A stretch of 64,000 nucleotides of DNA from Litorivita pollutaquae (lineage in GTDB: Bacteria; Pseudomonadota; Alphaproteobacteria; Rhodobacterales; Rhodobacteraceae), in contig NZ_KZ826482.1 of the NCBI RefSeq assembly GCF_003205515.1, positions 496,001-560,000 of the forward strand. Reading direction: 5' to 3'. A model generated the notes under the pieces. The model did no database searches. It saw nothing but the letters and a program-made list of their open reading frames with translations, and was not told the origin of the DNA. Both the position numbers and the translations under genes were made by a program. Below are positions 1 to 9,436 of the stretch, one piece after another (within the stretch, counting starts at the first letter, position 1; each line of letters opens with the position of its first letter).

Positions 1-13
1 TTGGCTGTCATGC

Positions 14-41
14 AAAAGGGCGCCCCAAACGGGACGCCCTT
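14..41 (-). terminator. Rho-independent terminator of pntAB
   Basis: An 11-bp stem (one wobble/mismatch) closes a 4-nt loop. On the minus strand it is followed by a run of T, just downstream of the pntB stop codon. Confidence 0.7.
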
Positions 42-67
42 CACATGTCTCAAACATCACGATCAGA

Positions 68-1501
68 TCAGGAGATCAGACCGAGCAGCTTGTTGAGGCT
101 TTCTTTCGCATCGCCATAGAACATCCGTGTGTTCTCTTTGTAGAACAGCGGGTTCTCGATACCGGAATAGCCGGTGCCCTGACCACGTTTCGACACGAAC
201 ACCTGTTTCGCCTTCCAGCATTCCAACACCGGCATGCCGGCGATGGGGCTGTTGGGATCTTCTTGTGCCGCAGGGTTCACAATATCGTTCGAGCCGATGA
301 CAATCGCCACGTCGGTTTCGGGGAAATCATCGTTGATTTCGTCCATCTCGAGCACGATGTCATAGGGCACTTTGGCTTCGGCCAAGAGCACGTTCATGTG
401 ACCCGGCAAACGCCCCGCAACGGGGTGAATGGCGAAGCGCACGTTCTTGCCCTTGTCGCGCAACCGCTTGGTCAACTCCGATACGGCTTGCTGCGCTTGC
501 GCCACGGCCATGCCATATCCGGGGATGATCACGATGCTGTCGGCCTCGTCCAACGCGGTGGCAACGCCGTCCGCATCAATGGCAATCTGCTCGCCCTCGA
601 CTTCCATCGCCGGCCCTGTGGAGCCGCCAAAGCCGCCCAAGATCACCGACACGAACGAACGGTTCATGGCCTTGCACATGATATACGACAAAATCGCACC
701 GGACGACCCCACCAAGGCGCCAACCACGATCAGCAAATCGTTGCCCAGCGAGAAACCAATCGCCGCCGCAGCCCAGCCCGAGTAGCTGTTGAGCATCGAC
801 ACAACCACCGGCATATCCGCGCCGCCAATGCCCATGATCAAATGATAGCCGATGAAAAGCGCGGCCAAGGTCATCACGAAGAGCGGAAAGAAACCGCCCG
901 TGTTGAAATACCAGATCAGGCAAATCAACGAGAGCGCCGCCGCACCAGCATTGAGCATATGCCCGCCGGGAAGCTTGGACGCATTCGAGGACAGTTTGCC
1001 CGCAAGCTTGCCGTAGGCCACCACGGAACCGGTAAAGGTCACCGCACCGATGAAGATCCCCAGGAAGAGCTCAACACGCAAAATGTTGATTTCGACGCCT
1101 GTCTTATGCGCCAAAAGACCGGCAAACCCGTCCAGAACGGCACGCTCGGCCTCGCCCATGGCCATAACCCGGCCCAATTCGATATGCGCGATCAAGCCGA
1201 CGAACACCGCCGCCAGACCAACCAGCGAATGCATCGCCGCAACCAATTGTGGCATCTCTGTCATTTGCACGCGTGTGGCAACGATATAGCCGATCACACC
1301 GCCGCCTGCGATCAGAATGATCGACAGGAGCCAAAGCCCTGCACCCGGTCCAACCAATGTGGCCGCGACAGCCAAAGCCATACCGACAATGCCATACCAT
1401 ACCGCGCGCTTGGCGCTTTCTTGTCCCGACAAACCACCCAAAGAGAGGATGAAGAGGACTGCCGCGACCACATAGGCCGCTGTCGTAAATCCGAATTCCA
1501 T
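68..1501 (-). CDS. pntB: NAD(P) transhydrogenase subunit beta
   Basis: Membrane subunit of the proton-translocating transhydrogenase, which couples hydride transfer from NADH to NADP+ to proton entry across the inner membrane and supplies NADPH. The 477 residues match full-length PntB. The first ~290 residues are a series of hydrophobic helices (proton channel). The C-terminal ~180 residues form the soluble NADP(H)-binding domain III, with the [13 protein letters not shown] motif near residue 325. The start follows a clear AAGGAG site. It begins 13 nt after the pntA stop, so the two genes form one operon. A terminator hairpin follows it. Confidence 0.97.
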   Translation of the reverse strand: MEFGFTTAAYVVAAVLFILSLGGLSGQESAKRAVWYGIVGMALAVAATLVGPGAGLWLLSIILIAGGGVIGYIVATRVQMTEMPQLVAAMHSLVGLAAVFVGLIAHIELGRVMAMGEAERAVLDGFAGLLAHKTGVEINILRVELFLGIFIGAVTFTGSVVAYGKLAGKLSSNASKLPGGHMLNAGAAALSLICLIWYFNTGGFFPLFVMTLAALFIGYHLIMGIGGADMPVVVSMLNSYSGWAAAAIGFSLGNDLLIVVGALVGSSGAILSYIMCKAMNRSFVSVILGGFGGSTGPAMEVEGEQIAIDADGVATALDEADSIVIIPGYGMAVAQAQQAVSELTKRLRDKGKNVRFAIHPVAGRLPGHMNVLLAEAKVPYDIVLEMDEINDDFPETDVAIVIGSNDIVNPAAQEDPNSPIAGMPVLECWKAKQVFVSKRGQGTGYSGIENPLFYKENTRMFYGDAKESLNKLLGLIS

Positions 1502-1514
1502 AATCCTATACTCC

Positions 1515-3086
1515 TTAAGATTTCTGGAACATGGCTAGCATGCGCCGAGTGACGAGGAAGCCGCCAAAGATGTTGATACCCGCCATGAAGACGGACAATG
1601 CGGCCAATAGGATCACAAGCGCCGATCCGGACCCGATTTGCATCAAAGCCCCCAAAATGATGATCGACGAAATCGCGTTGGTCACCGCCATAAGAGGGGT
1701 GTGCAAGGAATGCGCCACGCCCCAGATGACTTGAAAGCCGATGAAGACCGACAACACAAACACGATAAAGTGCTGCATGAAGCTCGCCGGTGCGACCAGA
1801 CCAACCGCCAGAAGCAAAGCGCCCCCGATGGCCAAAAGCCCGACCTGCTGTTTGGTCTGCGCCTTGAACGCTGCGGTTTCTTGCGCACGCTTTTCCTCAG
1901 GCGTCAGCTCTTTTGGCGCTTCTTTCTTTTGCGCTGCAATCGCTTTGATCTTTGGAGGCGGCGGCGGGAATGTGATCTCTTTGTCAAAGGTCACGGTCGC
2001 GCCGCGGATCACGTCATCTTCCATATTGTGGTTGATCTGGCCGTCTTTTTCCGGCGTCAGGTCGGTCATCATATGGCGGATGTTGGTGGCATAAAGCGTC
2101 GAAGACTGCGCTGCCATCCGCGATGGGAAATCGGTGTAACCGATGATGGTCACGCCGTTGTCGGTGACGATTTTCTCGTCCATGACGGTCAATTTGCAAT
2201 TGCCGCCCTTTTCCGCCGCCAGATCGACGATCACCGAACCGGGTTTCATGGATTTCACCATGTCCTCGGTCCACAATTCCGGTGCTTCGCGGTTGGGGAT
2301 CAACGCCGTGGTGATCACGATGTCCATCTCGGGGGCCAACTCGCGGAACTTGGCCAATTGGGCCGCCGCAAATTCAGGCGACGACACGGCGGCATAGCCA
2401 CCCGTTGCGGCACCGTCCTGCTGTTCCTCTTCGAAATCGAGATAGACGAATTCGGCGCCCATGCTTTCGACCTGCTCGGCCACTTCGGGGCGCACGTCAA
2501 ACGCATAGGTGATCGCACCCAAAGAGGTCGAGGTGCCAATCGCGGCCAAACCGGCGACACCCGCACCCACGACCAAAACCTTGGCGGGGGGGACTTTACC
2601 GGCGGCGGTGATTTGACCCGTGAAGAACCGGCCAAAATTGTTGCCCGCCTCGATCACGGCGCGATAACCGGCGATGTTGGCCATCGACGACAACGCATCC
2701 ATTTTTTGCGCGCGGCTGATGCGGGGCACCATTTCCATCGCGATCACATTGGCACCTTTGGAGGCGGCCAATGTCATCAACGGCTCGTTCGCTGCCGGAT
2801 TGAAGAAGGAAATCAACGTTTGCCCTTCGGTGAGGCGCTTGACCTCGGCTTCCGTGGGCACACGGACCTTGGCGACAATATCGCTGGCTTTGAACAACGC
2901 CGCTGCGGTTTTCACCACCTCGACACCGGCCTCTTTATAAAGCGCATCCGAGAACCCCGCCAGCGCGCCGGCTCCGGTCTCGATCACACAATCATAGCCC
3001 AGCTTTTGCAGCTGGCGCGCGCTGTCCGGCGTCATGGCAACCCGTGCCTCGCCCTCCAACACTTCCTTTGGCGTTCCGATTTTCAC
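1515..3086 (-). CDS. pntA: NAD(P) transhydrogenase subunit alpha
   Basis: NAD(H)-binding subunit of the proton-translocating transhydrogenase. The N-terminal ~370 residues are the alanine-dehydrogenase-like domain I, with a Rossmann glycine motif ([13 protein letters not shown], about residue 171). A proline-rich linker (PPPPP, about residue 372) and a charged Lys/Glu stretch lead to three or four membrane helices in the last ~100 residues. The protein is one 523-residue chain of the undivided E. coli type, whereas some alphaproteobacteria split it in two. The start is GTG, chosen because AAAGGGGGA lies just upstream and the N-terminus (MKIGTPKE) matches the family. Confidence 0.97.
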   Translation of the reverse strand: MKIGTPKEVLEGEARVAMTPDSARQLQKLGYDCVIETGAGALAGFSDALYKEAGVEVVKTAAALFKASDIVAKVRVPTEAEVKRLTEGQTLISFFNPAANEPLMTLAASKGANVIAMEMVPRISRAQKMDALSSMANIAGYRAVIEAGNNFGRFFTGQITAAGKVPPAKVLVVGAGVAGLAAIGTSTSLGAITYAFDVRPEVAEQVESMGAEFVYLDFEEEQQDGAATGGYAAVSSPEFAAAQLAKFRELAPEMDIVITTALIPNREAPELWTEDMVKSMKPGSVIVDLAAEKGGNCKLTVMDEKIVTDNGVTIIGYTDFPSRMAAQSSTLYATNIRHMMTDLTPEKDGQINHNMEDDVIRGATVTFDKEITFPPPPPKIKAIAAQKKEAPKELTPEEKRAQETAAFKAQTKQQVGLLAIGGALLLAVGLVAPASFMQHFIVFVLSVFIGFQVIWGVAHSLHTPLMAVTNAISSIIILGALMQIGSGSALVILLAALSVFMAGINIFGGFLVTRRMLAMFQKS

Positions 3087-3220
3087 GTTCTGCGTCCCCC
3101 TTTAGGTATTCCAGGTCATCACTTGGATTCGGCGCGTTATATCCGAACCCATACAGGAAAAGCCACGCAATATTATTGCGCAGCTGTTGAACCGACATGT
3201 GCCCCACACGCCGCGCACTG

Positions 3221-3682
3221 TCAAATCCAACGCCGCGTGTTCTGGGTATATTTAACAAAGGCCGTATGGAATTTGCGGCGAAGCCGGTTTTCCTCGGGCA
3301 GGATGAAACGGCGTTCGATGATCCAGACGAAAACAGGCACCAACACCAAGGCCAAAACCGCATCCATCCACAAAATCGCCCCGGTCAGGATCAAAGCATC
3401 GCCAAGGTAAATCGGATTGCGCGAGCGCGAAAAAACCCCGGTGTCCACCAAAGCATCGGCGTCGCGATGCGGGACAATTGTCGTACGTTTGCGGCGCATC
3501 TCCATCACGGCCAGTGCCAATAACAAGACCCCGCCTCCGATCATCAAGCCCCCGAGCAAATCCGCCCAATACCATCCGCGATCGGCGCCAAAGCTGAGGC
3601 CGAAAGGCGCGATCCGCGCCTGTAGCCATGCCAGCGCAAGCGCAGCAATCAAATACACGGGGGGCATATCAAACCATTTCAT
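3221..3682 (-). CDS. Isoprenylcysteine carboxyl methyltransferase-like membrane protein
   Basis: A 153-residue integral membrane protein with four or five hydrophobic helices and the C-terminal signature of the ICMT/phospholipid methyltransferase family: RSRNPIYLGDALILTG followed by a WIIERRFILPEE stretch (Arg-Asn-Pro-x-Tyr and the later Glu-Arg/Glu-Glu). Bacterial members are usually small-molecule or lipid methyltransferases of unknown substrate. I start at the internal ATG (MKWFD) because the residues upstream lack family character and a purine-rich AAAGGCGG lies ahead of it. It sits 134 bp upstream of pntA on the same strand. No functional link to pntAB is evident. Confidence 0.8.
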   Translation of the reverse strand: MKWFDMPPVYLIAALALAWLQARIAPFGLSFGADRGWYWADLLGGLMIGGGVLLLALAVMEMRRKRTTIVPHRDADALVDTGVFSRSRNPIYLGDALILTGAILWMDAVLALVLVPVFVWIIERRFILPEENRLRRKFHTAFVKYTQNTRRWI

Positions 3683-3849
3683 GCCCACTTCATAACCGCC
3701 TTTAATCGCAGGGCCAAGCGGGCAAGCGGTCTGAGGGAGAAAATATGCCGCTGCGCCCACGGCCTTGGCCGGATCGCATCCGATTTCCCCTGACGATGCC
3801 CGTCAAATCGGCAAATTATACCCCGCCCAACGGCGCGGCCTGCGCGCCC

Positions 3850-4803
3850 TTACTCCCACTCCATCTCTTCATAGACCCGCCCGGCGTTTTTCGTCGCCAG
3901 TTCCTCGAATGTATCCAAATGCGCCCAACGGCTTTGATCAATGTAATAAGCGCCGGCCAAATCGCCGCCCTCTTCGATATGTGCGCCGATCTTTGCGCGC
4001 AGATCCACAAGGTAATCGCGGGTATAGCGCCGGACCTGCGCCATATTGGTCGGATGGCCATGCCCCGGGATGACATAGGTCGGCGCCAGCGGCTCCAACC
4101 CCTGCTCCCATGTCTCGATCCAACATTTCACGCAGGTATCGCCGAAAATCGGTGGCATCCGTTCATGAAACGCGATGTCGCCTGCGATCATCACCTGCCA
4201 CTCAGGGATCCACACCTGCGTATCGCCGGGCCCATGGGCGGGACCAAGATGCAGAACCTCGATCGTCACGCCGCCCATTTCGATCACCATCTTATCGGTA
4301 AATGTCCGGGTCGGCATCACGATGCGCGTGCCCTCGGCGCGCTCGCGGTTGTACCGTTCCATGCCCTGCAAGATGAAATCGCCGTTCTCTTTGACCTCTT
4401 CTGCGGCCTCTTCGTGCATCAAAATCGGGATGCCTTGATCGGCCCAATAGGAATTGCCAAGCACCGCATGCCCCTGCCCGTTTTCGGAAATCACCCATTT
4501 CACCGGTTGATCGGTCACCACCTTGATTTCGTCGTGCAAGGCCTCTGCCAACCGCGCCGAGGCACCGCCATTGACCACGATCACACCCTCCCCGGTGACG
4601 ATAAAGGACAGGTTGTTGTTATGCCCGGCATTCTCATAGGTCGGCGGCGCCGTCGCCCCGATGGCAGAAAACACATGCGGGACCACTTCGACGGGTTTGT
4701 CATAAAGCTCCGATTGCGGGTATTTATCGGCGATGTCCTCGCTGGCCCATGCGCCTTGGGCTGCAAGACCCGCGATTGCCACAAGCGCTCCAAAAAGCTT
4801 CAT
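3850..4803 (-). CDS. Secreted metallo-beta-lactamase-fold protein with degenerate metal motif
   Basis: 317 residues with a cleavable signal peptide (MKLFGALVAIAGLAAQGAWA), so probably periplasmic. The overall fold follows the MBL superfamily: His190 in GPAHGPGD, an AGD at about residue 210 and a GHG near residue 248 correspond to the usual later metal ligands. The first motif, normally HxHxDH, reads SENGQGHAVLGN at residues 106-117. Aligned on the trailing GN, the four ligand positions are Asn108, Gln110, His112 and Ala113. A CVKC pair lies near residue 225. The start has a good GGAGGAG site. It is divergent from the SDR gene. The substrate is unknown, and it may be catalytically altered or bind one metal. 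Confidence 0.85.
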   Translation of the reverse strand: MKLFGALVAIAGLAAQGAWASEDIADKYPQSELYDKPVEVVPHVFSAIGATAPPTYENAGHNNNLSFIVTGEGVIVVNGGASARLAEALHDEIKVVTDQPVKWVISENGQGHAVLGNSYWADQGIPILMHEEAAEEVKENGDFILQGMERYNRERAEGTRIVMPTRTFTDKMVIEMGGVTIEVLHLGPAHGPGDTQVWIPEWQVMIAGDIAFHERMPPIFGDTCVKCWIETWEQGLEPLAPTYVIPGHGHPTNMAQVRRYTRDYLVDLRAKIGAHIEEGGDLAGAYYIDQSRWAHLDTFEELATKNAGRVYEEMEWE

Positions 4804-4949
4804 GTCCTACTCCTCCGATTGACAGACTCCGAGGCCACGCTACACATTCACGCGGGTGAATGTAACCCCGATATTTACCCAGCCGCCTTGCGCCCCCCTG
4901 CCGCCCCGATAAGGTACAGGGACAGGCATATCTCTCGGGAGGAGACACC

Positions 4950-5702
4950 ATGGATTTGACAGGAAAACACGCCATCGTCACCGGCGGCGGCACCGGCATT
5001 GGCCTTGCCATCGCGCGTGATCTGGCCCGCGCTGGCGCTCAAGTCACGATCACCGGCCGCCGCATGGAGGTCCTGCAAGAGGTCGCCGAAGACGGCATGC
5101 ACCCGATGGTCATGGATGTGACCGATGACAAGGCCGTCGAACGCATCATCGCCGAAGCCGTCGACCTGCGCGGCCCGATCCAGATTTGCATCGCCAATGC
5201 AGGCATCGCGGAGGGGCGTAAATTACACAAAACCTCGACCGAGTTCTGGCGCAAGATCATGGCAACCAACCTCGACGGATGTTTCTATACCGTACGCGAA
5301 TGCCTCAAATCGATGAACACCACCGATTGGGGGCGGGTCATTGCGATTTCCTCCATTGCGGGCCTGCGCGGATCGGCAGGGGCCGGTGCCTATGGGGCCT
5401 CCAAACATGGCGTTATCGGCATGATCCGGTCCTTTTCCGAAGACTTCATGGGCGGGCCATATACGTTCAATTCGATTTGCCCCGGCTATGTGGACACGCC
5501 GATCGTCACCCGCAATGTCGATGCAATCAAAGACCGCGCAGGCATCTCCGCCGATGAGGCGCGCGACATGATGGTCACCCTCAATCGCCACAAGCGGTTG
5601 ATTTCACCCGAAGAAGTCGCGGCGGCGGCGATGTGGCTCTGCCATCCCCTAAGCGGAAGCACAAACGGTCAGGAGATCCAAATCGCCGGCGGTCAAGTCT
5701 AG
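4950..5702 (+). CDS. SDR family NAD(P)-dependent oxidoreductase
   Basis: A classical short-chain dehydrogenase/reductase of 250 residues, probably cytosolic. It has the TGGGTGIG nucleotide-binding motif at residues 11-18, an NAG motif near residue 83, the catalytic Ser around 135 and Tyr148-x3-Lys152 (YGASK). The family oxidises alcohols or reduces ketones, often on lipid, sugar or hydroxyacid substrates, and the sequence does not fix the substrate. The start has a strong GGGAGGAG site 5-6 nt upstream. It is divergent from the MBL-fold gene with 146 bp between them, so a shared regulatory region is possible. A GC-rich hairpin follows the stop. Confidence 0.93.
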   Translation: MDLTGKHAIVTGGGTGIGLAIARDLARAGAQVTITGRRMEVLQEVAEDGMHPMVMDVTDDKAVERIIAEAVDLRGPIQICIANAGIAEGRKLHKTSTEFWRKIMATNLDGCFYTVRECLKSMNTTDWGRVIAISSIAGLRGSAGAGAYGASKHGVIGMIRSFSEDFMGGPYTFNSICPGYVDTPIVTRNVDAIKDRAGISADEARDMMVTLNRHKRLISPEEVAAAAMWLCHPLSGSTNGQEIQIAGGQV

Positions 5703-5715
5703 CCCATCGGGAAAT

Positions 5716-5735
5716 GGGGCGGCGTCCGCCGCCCC
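5716..5735. terminator. Hairpin between convergent SDR and TetR genes
   Basis: A perfect 8-bp GC stem (GGGGCGGC/GCCGCCCC) with a 4-nt loop, followed by only two T on the plus strand. It is probably a terminator serving one or both convergent genes. Confidence 0.5.
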
Positions 5736-5771
5736 TTAACCCACGAAAGGCCACGCGCGCGCCTCTTGCGC

Positions 5772-6437
5772 CTAAAGGGCCAAACCCTGCGCGGTCAGCG
5801 CCTGACCAAAGACCAAGGCCAACCGCGCGGCATTCTCTTGCAGCTCAGCGTAGCTTTGGCTTGATTTCTTGACCCCATGCAGGGCCGCACACATCAAGCT
5901 GGCAACAACGTCAGCGCCGCCAAAAGCAGCCAGTTGCACCCGCCCTGCGGCGCCCTCCTGCGCAAGCCACGCCGCATAAAGCCCGATAATTTTCGCCTCA
6001 CCTGCGCTGATGATATCGGCGCATTCGACATCGCTGTCATCAATCATACATGCGCCATGCGGAGAATTGACAAGAACCTCAAAGGCTTCGCTCGCCTGAG
6101 CGGCAAAGGCCGCAGTCAAAGCCGCGCCGACACTCGCCCCGCGCTGCAACGCGGCCTCGACACCGGTGGCCACCGCGTCAAAATAGCCCTGCGCCAAAGT
6201 CCGGTAAATGTCGCGTTTGTTTTTATAGTGCAAATACAGGGCCGCGCGCGACATGCCAGCCGCATTGGCAATGTCTTCCATCGCCGTGCGCTTCAATCCA
6301 TATTGGGCAAAACATCCCAGCGCAGCGTCCAAGATCACCGCCCGCTTCGCATCCGCCGCATCAGGGACAGGCACTGTGCCCCCCTCATCTGCTGTAACTT
6401 GCGAAGCTGTCGCCGCCTCATCCACTGTGATATCCAC
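5772..6437 (-). CDS. TetR/AcrR family transcriptional regulator
   Basis: A 221-residue repressor-type regulator. The TetR helix-turn-helix occupies about residues 30-78 (CFAQYGLKRTAMEDIANAAG, then MSRAALYLHYKNKRDIY), after a ~28-residue acidic extension. The C-terminal ligand-binding half is helical and unassigned. The frame opens at GTG (6437), and a second in-frame GTG four codons later has a better-spaced G-rich site. The gene is divergent from the molybdenum hydroxylase operon. Two palindromes in the shared 213-bp region are strong candidates for its operators. By position it probably represses that operon and responds to its substrate. Confidence 0.9.
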   Translation of the reverse strand: MDITVDEAATASQVTADEGGTVPVPDAADAKRAVILDAALGCFAQYGLKRTAMEDIANAAGMSRAALYLHYKNKRDIYRTLAQGYFDAVATGVEAALQRGASVGAALTAAFAAQASEAFEVLVNSPHGACMIDDSDVECADIISAGEAKIIGLYAAWLAQEGAAGRVQLAAFGGADVVASLMCAALHGVKKSSQSYAELQENAARLALVFGQALTAQGLAL

Positions 6438-6457
6438 CCCGGTTGGTAAAAACTATT

Positions 6458-6486
6458 CTAATACAAAACCTTGCGCTATACTGCAA
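6458..6486 (-). promoter_or_regulatory. Candidate promoter of the tetR gene
   Basis: On the minus strand TTGCAG and TATTAG are separated by 17 bp, ending about 20 bp upstream of the GTG start. The match to the vegetative consensus is moderate. Confidence 0.35.
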
Positions 6487-6557
6487 CGGCTTGACCGCAT
6501 AGACCGAAGACGGTTTTGCTATGCGGCGGGCATGGCGAGGCGCGGCAGATGACAAGC

Positions 6558-6581
6558 TGACAAAATTCGTTCATTTTGTCA
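6558..6581. promoter_or_regulatory. Palindromic operator 1 (putative TetR site)
   Basis: A perfect inverted repeat, TGACAAAAT-N6-ATTTTGTCA, between the tetR and 2Fe-2S subunit genes. A second copy starts 34 bp downstream. It lies just upstream of a TTGACG that could serve as the -35 element of the downstream operon. Confidence 0.7.
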
Positions 6582-6591
6582 ATTGACGAAA

Positions 6592-6615
6592 TGACAGAAT
6601 ACGTTCATTTTGTCA
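6592..6615. promoter_or_regulatory. Palindromic operator 2 (putative TetR site)
   Basis: TGACAGAAT-N6-ATTTTGTCA, with one mismatch from operator 1 and the same spacer length. It overlaps a possible promoter (TTGACG at 6583, 17-bp spacer, CATTTT at 6606), so a bound repressor would block transcription. It ends 35 bp before the start codon. Confidence 0.7.
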
Positions 6616-6650
6616 GAGGAACCAAACACGCTCAACAGGGAGGCCGCCCC

Positions 6651-7118
6651 ATGGCCAAGGATTTGATGATCAACGGCGCGACCCATCGCGTCGATTTGCC
6701 CGGCGAGGTCCCGCTCTTGTGGGTGCTGCGCGACGAAATCGGTTTGACCGGAACGAAATTCGGCTGCGGTGTCTCCGCCTGTGGCGCCTGCACCGTGCAT
6801 ATCGACGGCGAGGCCGTGCGTTCGTGCCAAGTGGCGCTTGAGGATGTGACCGGCGACATCACCACGATCGAAGGCCTCGGCACCCCCGATGCGATGCACG
6901 CCCTGCAAACCGCATGGGTCGATCATCAGGTCGCGCAATGCGGATATTGCCAGTCCGGCCAGATCATGCAGGCCGCTGCTCTTTTGGCGCAAACCCCCGA
7001 TCCGACCGATGCCGATATCGACGAGGCGATGCAGGGAAACCTGTGCCGTTGCGGCACCTATCCGCGCATCCGCGCCGCCATTCACACGGCGGCCAGCACA
7101 ATGAAGAACGCGGGGTAA
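6651..7118 (+). CDS. (2Fe-2S)-binding subunit of a molybdenum hydroxylase
   Basis: Small iron-sulfur subunit of the xanthine dehydrogenase/isoquinoline 1-oxidoreductase (IorA) type, 155 residues. The plant-type 2Fe-2S cluster is carried by Cys39, Cys44, Cys47 and Cys59. The second, all-helical 2Fe-2S domain uses Cys97, Cys100, Cys132 and Cys134. It passes electrons from the molybdenum site to an external acceptor. I chose the ATG at 6651 because GGGAGG lies just upstream and the N-terminus matches the family. A longer in-frame start would run through operator 2. The stop is 4 nt from the next start, so the two subunits are co-translated. Confidence 0.95.
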   Translation: MAKDLMINGATHRVDLPGEVPLLWVLRDEIGLTGTKFGCGVSACGACTVHIDGEAVRSCQVALEDVTGDITTIEGLGTPDAMHALQTAWVDHQVAQCGYCQSGQIMQAAALLAQTPDPTDADIDEAMQGNLCRCGTYPRIRAAIHTAASTMKNAG

Positions 7119-7122
7119 GATC

Positions 7123-9366
7123 ATGTCAAAACTTGGAAAAATCACACGGCGCACATTCATGGTTGCGGGCGCGGTCGTGGCCGGAGGCGTCGCTTTTGGC
7201 GTTTACACCGACCGCCGCACCTCGGCCAACCCTCTCACTGTGGACGCCGGTGAAAGCACGCTCAATTCATGGCTGATCATCGACGCGCAGGGGGTGCAAA
7301 TCGTCACCCCGCGCGCCGAAATGGGCCAAGGCACGCAAAGCACTTTGGCCGCACTGGTGGCCGAGGAATTGGATGTGGCATGGGAGGACATTCGCGTCCT
7401 GCACGGCCCCCCTGCCGAAGCCTATTATAACGGTGCGATCCTTGCTGCCGGCCTGCCCTTTGCCGACTATGCCAAGACGGGCTTTCAAGAGGCCATCGGT
7501 GAAAACCTCGAATTCATCGCCAAACTTCTGAAATTCCAAGTCACGGGCGGCTCCTCGGCCATGGCGGACGGGTTTGTCAAAATGCGCATGGCGGGCGCCA
7601 CCGCGCGCGAGGCGCTCAAGGCGGCGGCGGCCGAACAACTGGACGTATCGCCCCGCGCGCTGAAAACCGAAAACGGAGAGGTCATCGCTCCGGACGGCCG
7701 CAAATTGAGCTATATCGCATTGGCCGCGCAAGCCGTGGAGCACATGCCGAAAACCGCCACATTGCGCCCCGCATCGGAATGGAAATACATCGGAAAATCC
7801 ATGCCGCGCCTTGATATGGTGGACAAATCCACCGGCACCGCGCAGTTCGGCATTGATGCCCGCCCCGAGGGATTGCGGTTCGCCGCCGTGAAGATGAACC
7901 CGCGATTGGGCGGCGAGATGCGCAGCTTTGACGACAGCGCGGCCAAAACCATGCCGGGGGTCGAAAAGATCATTGATCTGGGCACGGGCGTCGCGGTCGT
8001 GGCGACAAACACATGGCTGGCGCAGCAGGCCGTGGATGCGATCGAGGTCGATTGGGGCGATGCCCCCTATCCTGTTGACAGCACTGCGATTTTTGACGTG
8101 ATCAAAGCAAGCTTCGACGATGACCCCAATGCGGTTTTGCGCGAGGATGGTGATGCGGAGGCTCCGTTGCCACAAGGCGCGACGGCGATCGAGGCGGAAT
8201 ATACGGTGCCCTATCTGGCCCATGCTGCGATGGAACCGCTGAACGCCACGGCGCTTTATACCGGCGATGCGTTGCATATGACGGTCGGCAACCAAGCCCC
8301 CGTAATGGTACAGAAAAATTGTGCCAAAGCACTGGATTTGGACGTGGAGGCCGTAACCGTTGAAACCCCCTATATGGGCGGCGGTTTCGGGCGGCGCGGC
8401 GAATATGACTGGACGGTTCTGGCCGCCCGCATCGCCAAAGAGATGCAAGGCACGCCGGTCAAAATGACCTATAGCCGCGAAGAAGACATGCGCCATGATT
8501 TTTATCGCCCCGGTGCCATGGCGCGTTTCAAGGGCACCGTGAAGGACGGTAAAGCGGTGACAATGGATGGCAAGATCGCCGGCCAATCCTGTGCCCAACA
8601 AGCCATGGGCCGATGGCTTGGCCTGCCCGCCTCCGGCCCCGACAAGGCGCATCTTGAGGGGGCCTTTGACCAACCCTATACCATCCCGAATTACCGCATC
8701 GCGGGTCATTTGGCCGATCTGGATGTGCCGGTCGGGTTCTGGCGCTCTGTGGGCTCATCCTTTAACGGGTTCTTCCACGAAAGCTTTATCGACGAGATGG
8801 CCCATGCGGCTGGCGCCGACCCCTTGGCCTTCCGGTTGGAATTGATGCGCGATGAAGACCCGCGCAGCTATAACGTCTTGGAAGCCGTTGGGAAATTATC
8901 AAATTGGAACGGACCAAAGCCGGATAACATTGGCCGTGGTGTCGCCTTTACCTATAGCTTTGGCACCCCCGTCGCAGAGGTGATCGAGGTCGAGGATACC
9001 GGCGATGGCATCCGCATCAAACGCGCCTTTATTGCCTGTGACGTTGGCGTGGCTCTGGACCCGAAAAACGTCGAGGCGCAGATGTTCGGTGGTTTGGTTT
9101 ACGGCCTGTCCGCAGCCACAACTGGCGAGATCACCTTTGCAGATGGGAAGGTCGAGCAAGGCAATTTCTACGATTATGACGGCTTGCGGATGGGCGCCAT
9201 GCCCGAGGTCGCGGTGACGGTTCTGGCATCCGGCACCGCCCCCAGCGGCGCGGGCGAGCCCGGCACACCGCCTGCGGCACCGGCCTTGGCCAATGCCCTG
9301 TTTGACCTCACCGGCAAACGCGCGCGGCGCCTTCCCTTGATCGAGGACTTCGACCTCATCTTGTAA
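7123..9366 (+). CDS. Tat-exported molybdopterin-binding hydroxylase subunit (IorB-type)
   Basis: Large molybdopterin subunit, 747 residues, of the isoquinoline 1-oxidoreductase beta/aldehyde dehydrogenase type. It begins with a twin-arginine signal (TRRTFMVAG, Arg9-Arg10), so the complex is probably exported folded with its iron-sulfur partner. Family motifs include PRAEMGQGTQS, a GGGFGRRGEYDW stretch and the C-terminal GEPGTPPAAPALANA, where the glutamate of the GEP motif is the usual catalytic base. There is no FAD subunit and no cytochrome gene beside it, so the electron acceptor must be encoded elsewhere. The substrate is an aldehyde or N-heterocycle by family and cannot be read from sequence. 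A terminator follows. Confidence 0.93.
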   Translation: MSKLGKITRRTFMVAGAVVAGGVAFGVYTDRRTSANPLTVDAGESTLNSWLIIDAQGVQIVTPRAEMGQGTQSTLAALVAEELDVAWEDIRVLHGPPAEAYYNGAILAAGLPFADYAKTGFQEAIGENLEFIAKLLKFQVTGGSSAMADGFVKMRMAGATAREALKAAAAEQLDVSPRALKTENGEVIAPDGRKLSYIALAAQAVEHMPKTATLRPASEWKYIGKSMPRLDMVDKSTGTAQFGIDARPEGLRFAAVKMNPRLGGEMRSFDDSAAKTMPGVEKIIDLGTGVAVVATNTWLAQQAVDAIEVDWGDAPYPVDSTAIFDVIKASFDDDPNAVLREDGDAEAPLPQGATAIEAEYTVPYLAHAAMEPLNATALYTGDALHMTVGNQAPVMVQKNCAKALDLDVEAVTVETPYMGGGFGRRGEYDWTVLAARIAKEMQGTPVKMTYSREEDMRHDFYRPGAMARFKGTVKDGKAVTMDGKIAGQSCAQQAMGRWLGLPASGPDKAHLEGAFDQPYTIPNYRIAGHLADLDVPVGFWRSVGSSFNGFFHESFIDEMAHAAGADPLAFRLELMRDEDPRSYNVLEAVGKLSNWNGPKPDNIGRGVAFTYSFGTPVAEVIEVEDTGDGIRIKRAFIACDVGVALDPKNVEAQMFGGLVYGLSAATTGEITFADGKVEQGNFYDYDGLRMGAMPEVAVTVLASGTAPSGAGEPGTPPAAPALANALFDLTGKRARRLPLIEDFDLIL

Positions 9367-9412
9367 ACTTCGCACCATCCCGGCGGGAGACGCCCGACAT
9401 GACAGCAGGCAG

Positions 9413-9436
9413 GAGGGGCCATGGGCCCCTCTTTTT
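9413..9436 (+). terminator. Rho-independent terminator of the molybdenum hydroxylase operon
   Basis: A perfect 8-bp stem GAGGGGCC/GGCCCCTC with a 3-nt loop and five T, 47 bp after the molybdopterin subunit stop. Confidence 0.85.

Noticed and set aside
263-1552. 429-codon plus-strand frame opposite pntB
   Set aside because: It is His/Arg/Gln-rich, a typical shadow of a GC-rich gene on the other strand, and pntB is unambiguous.
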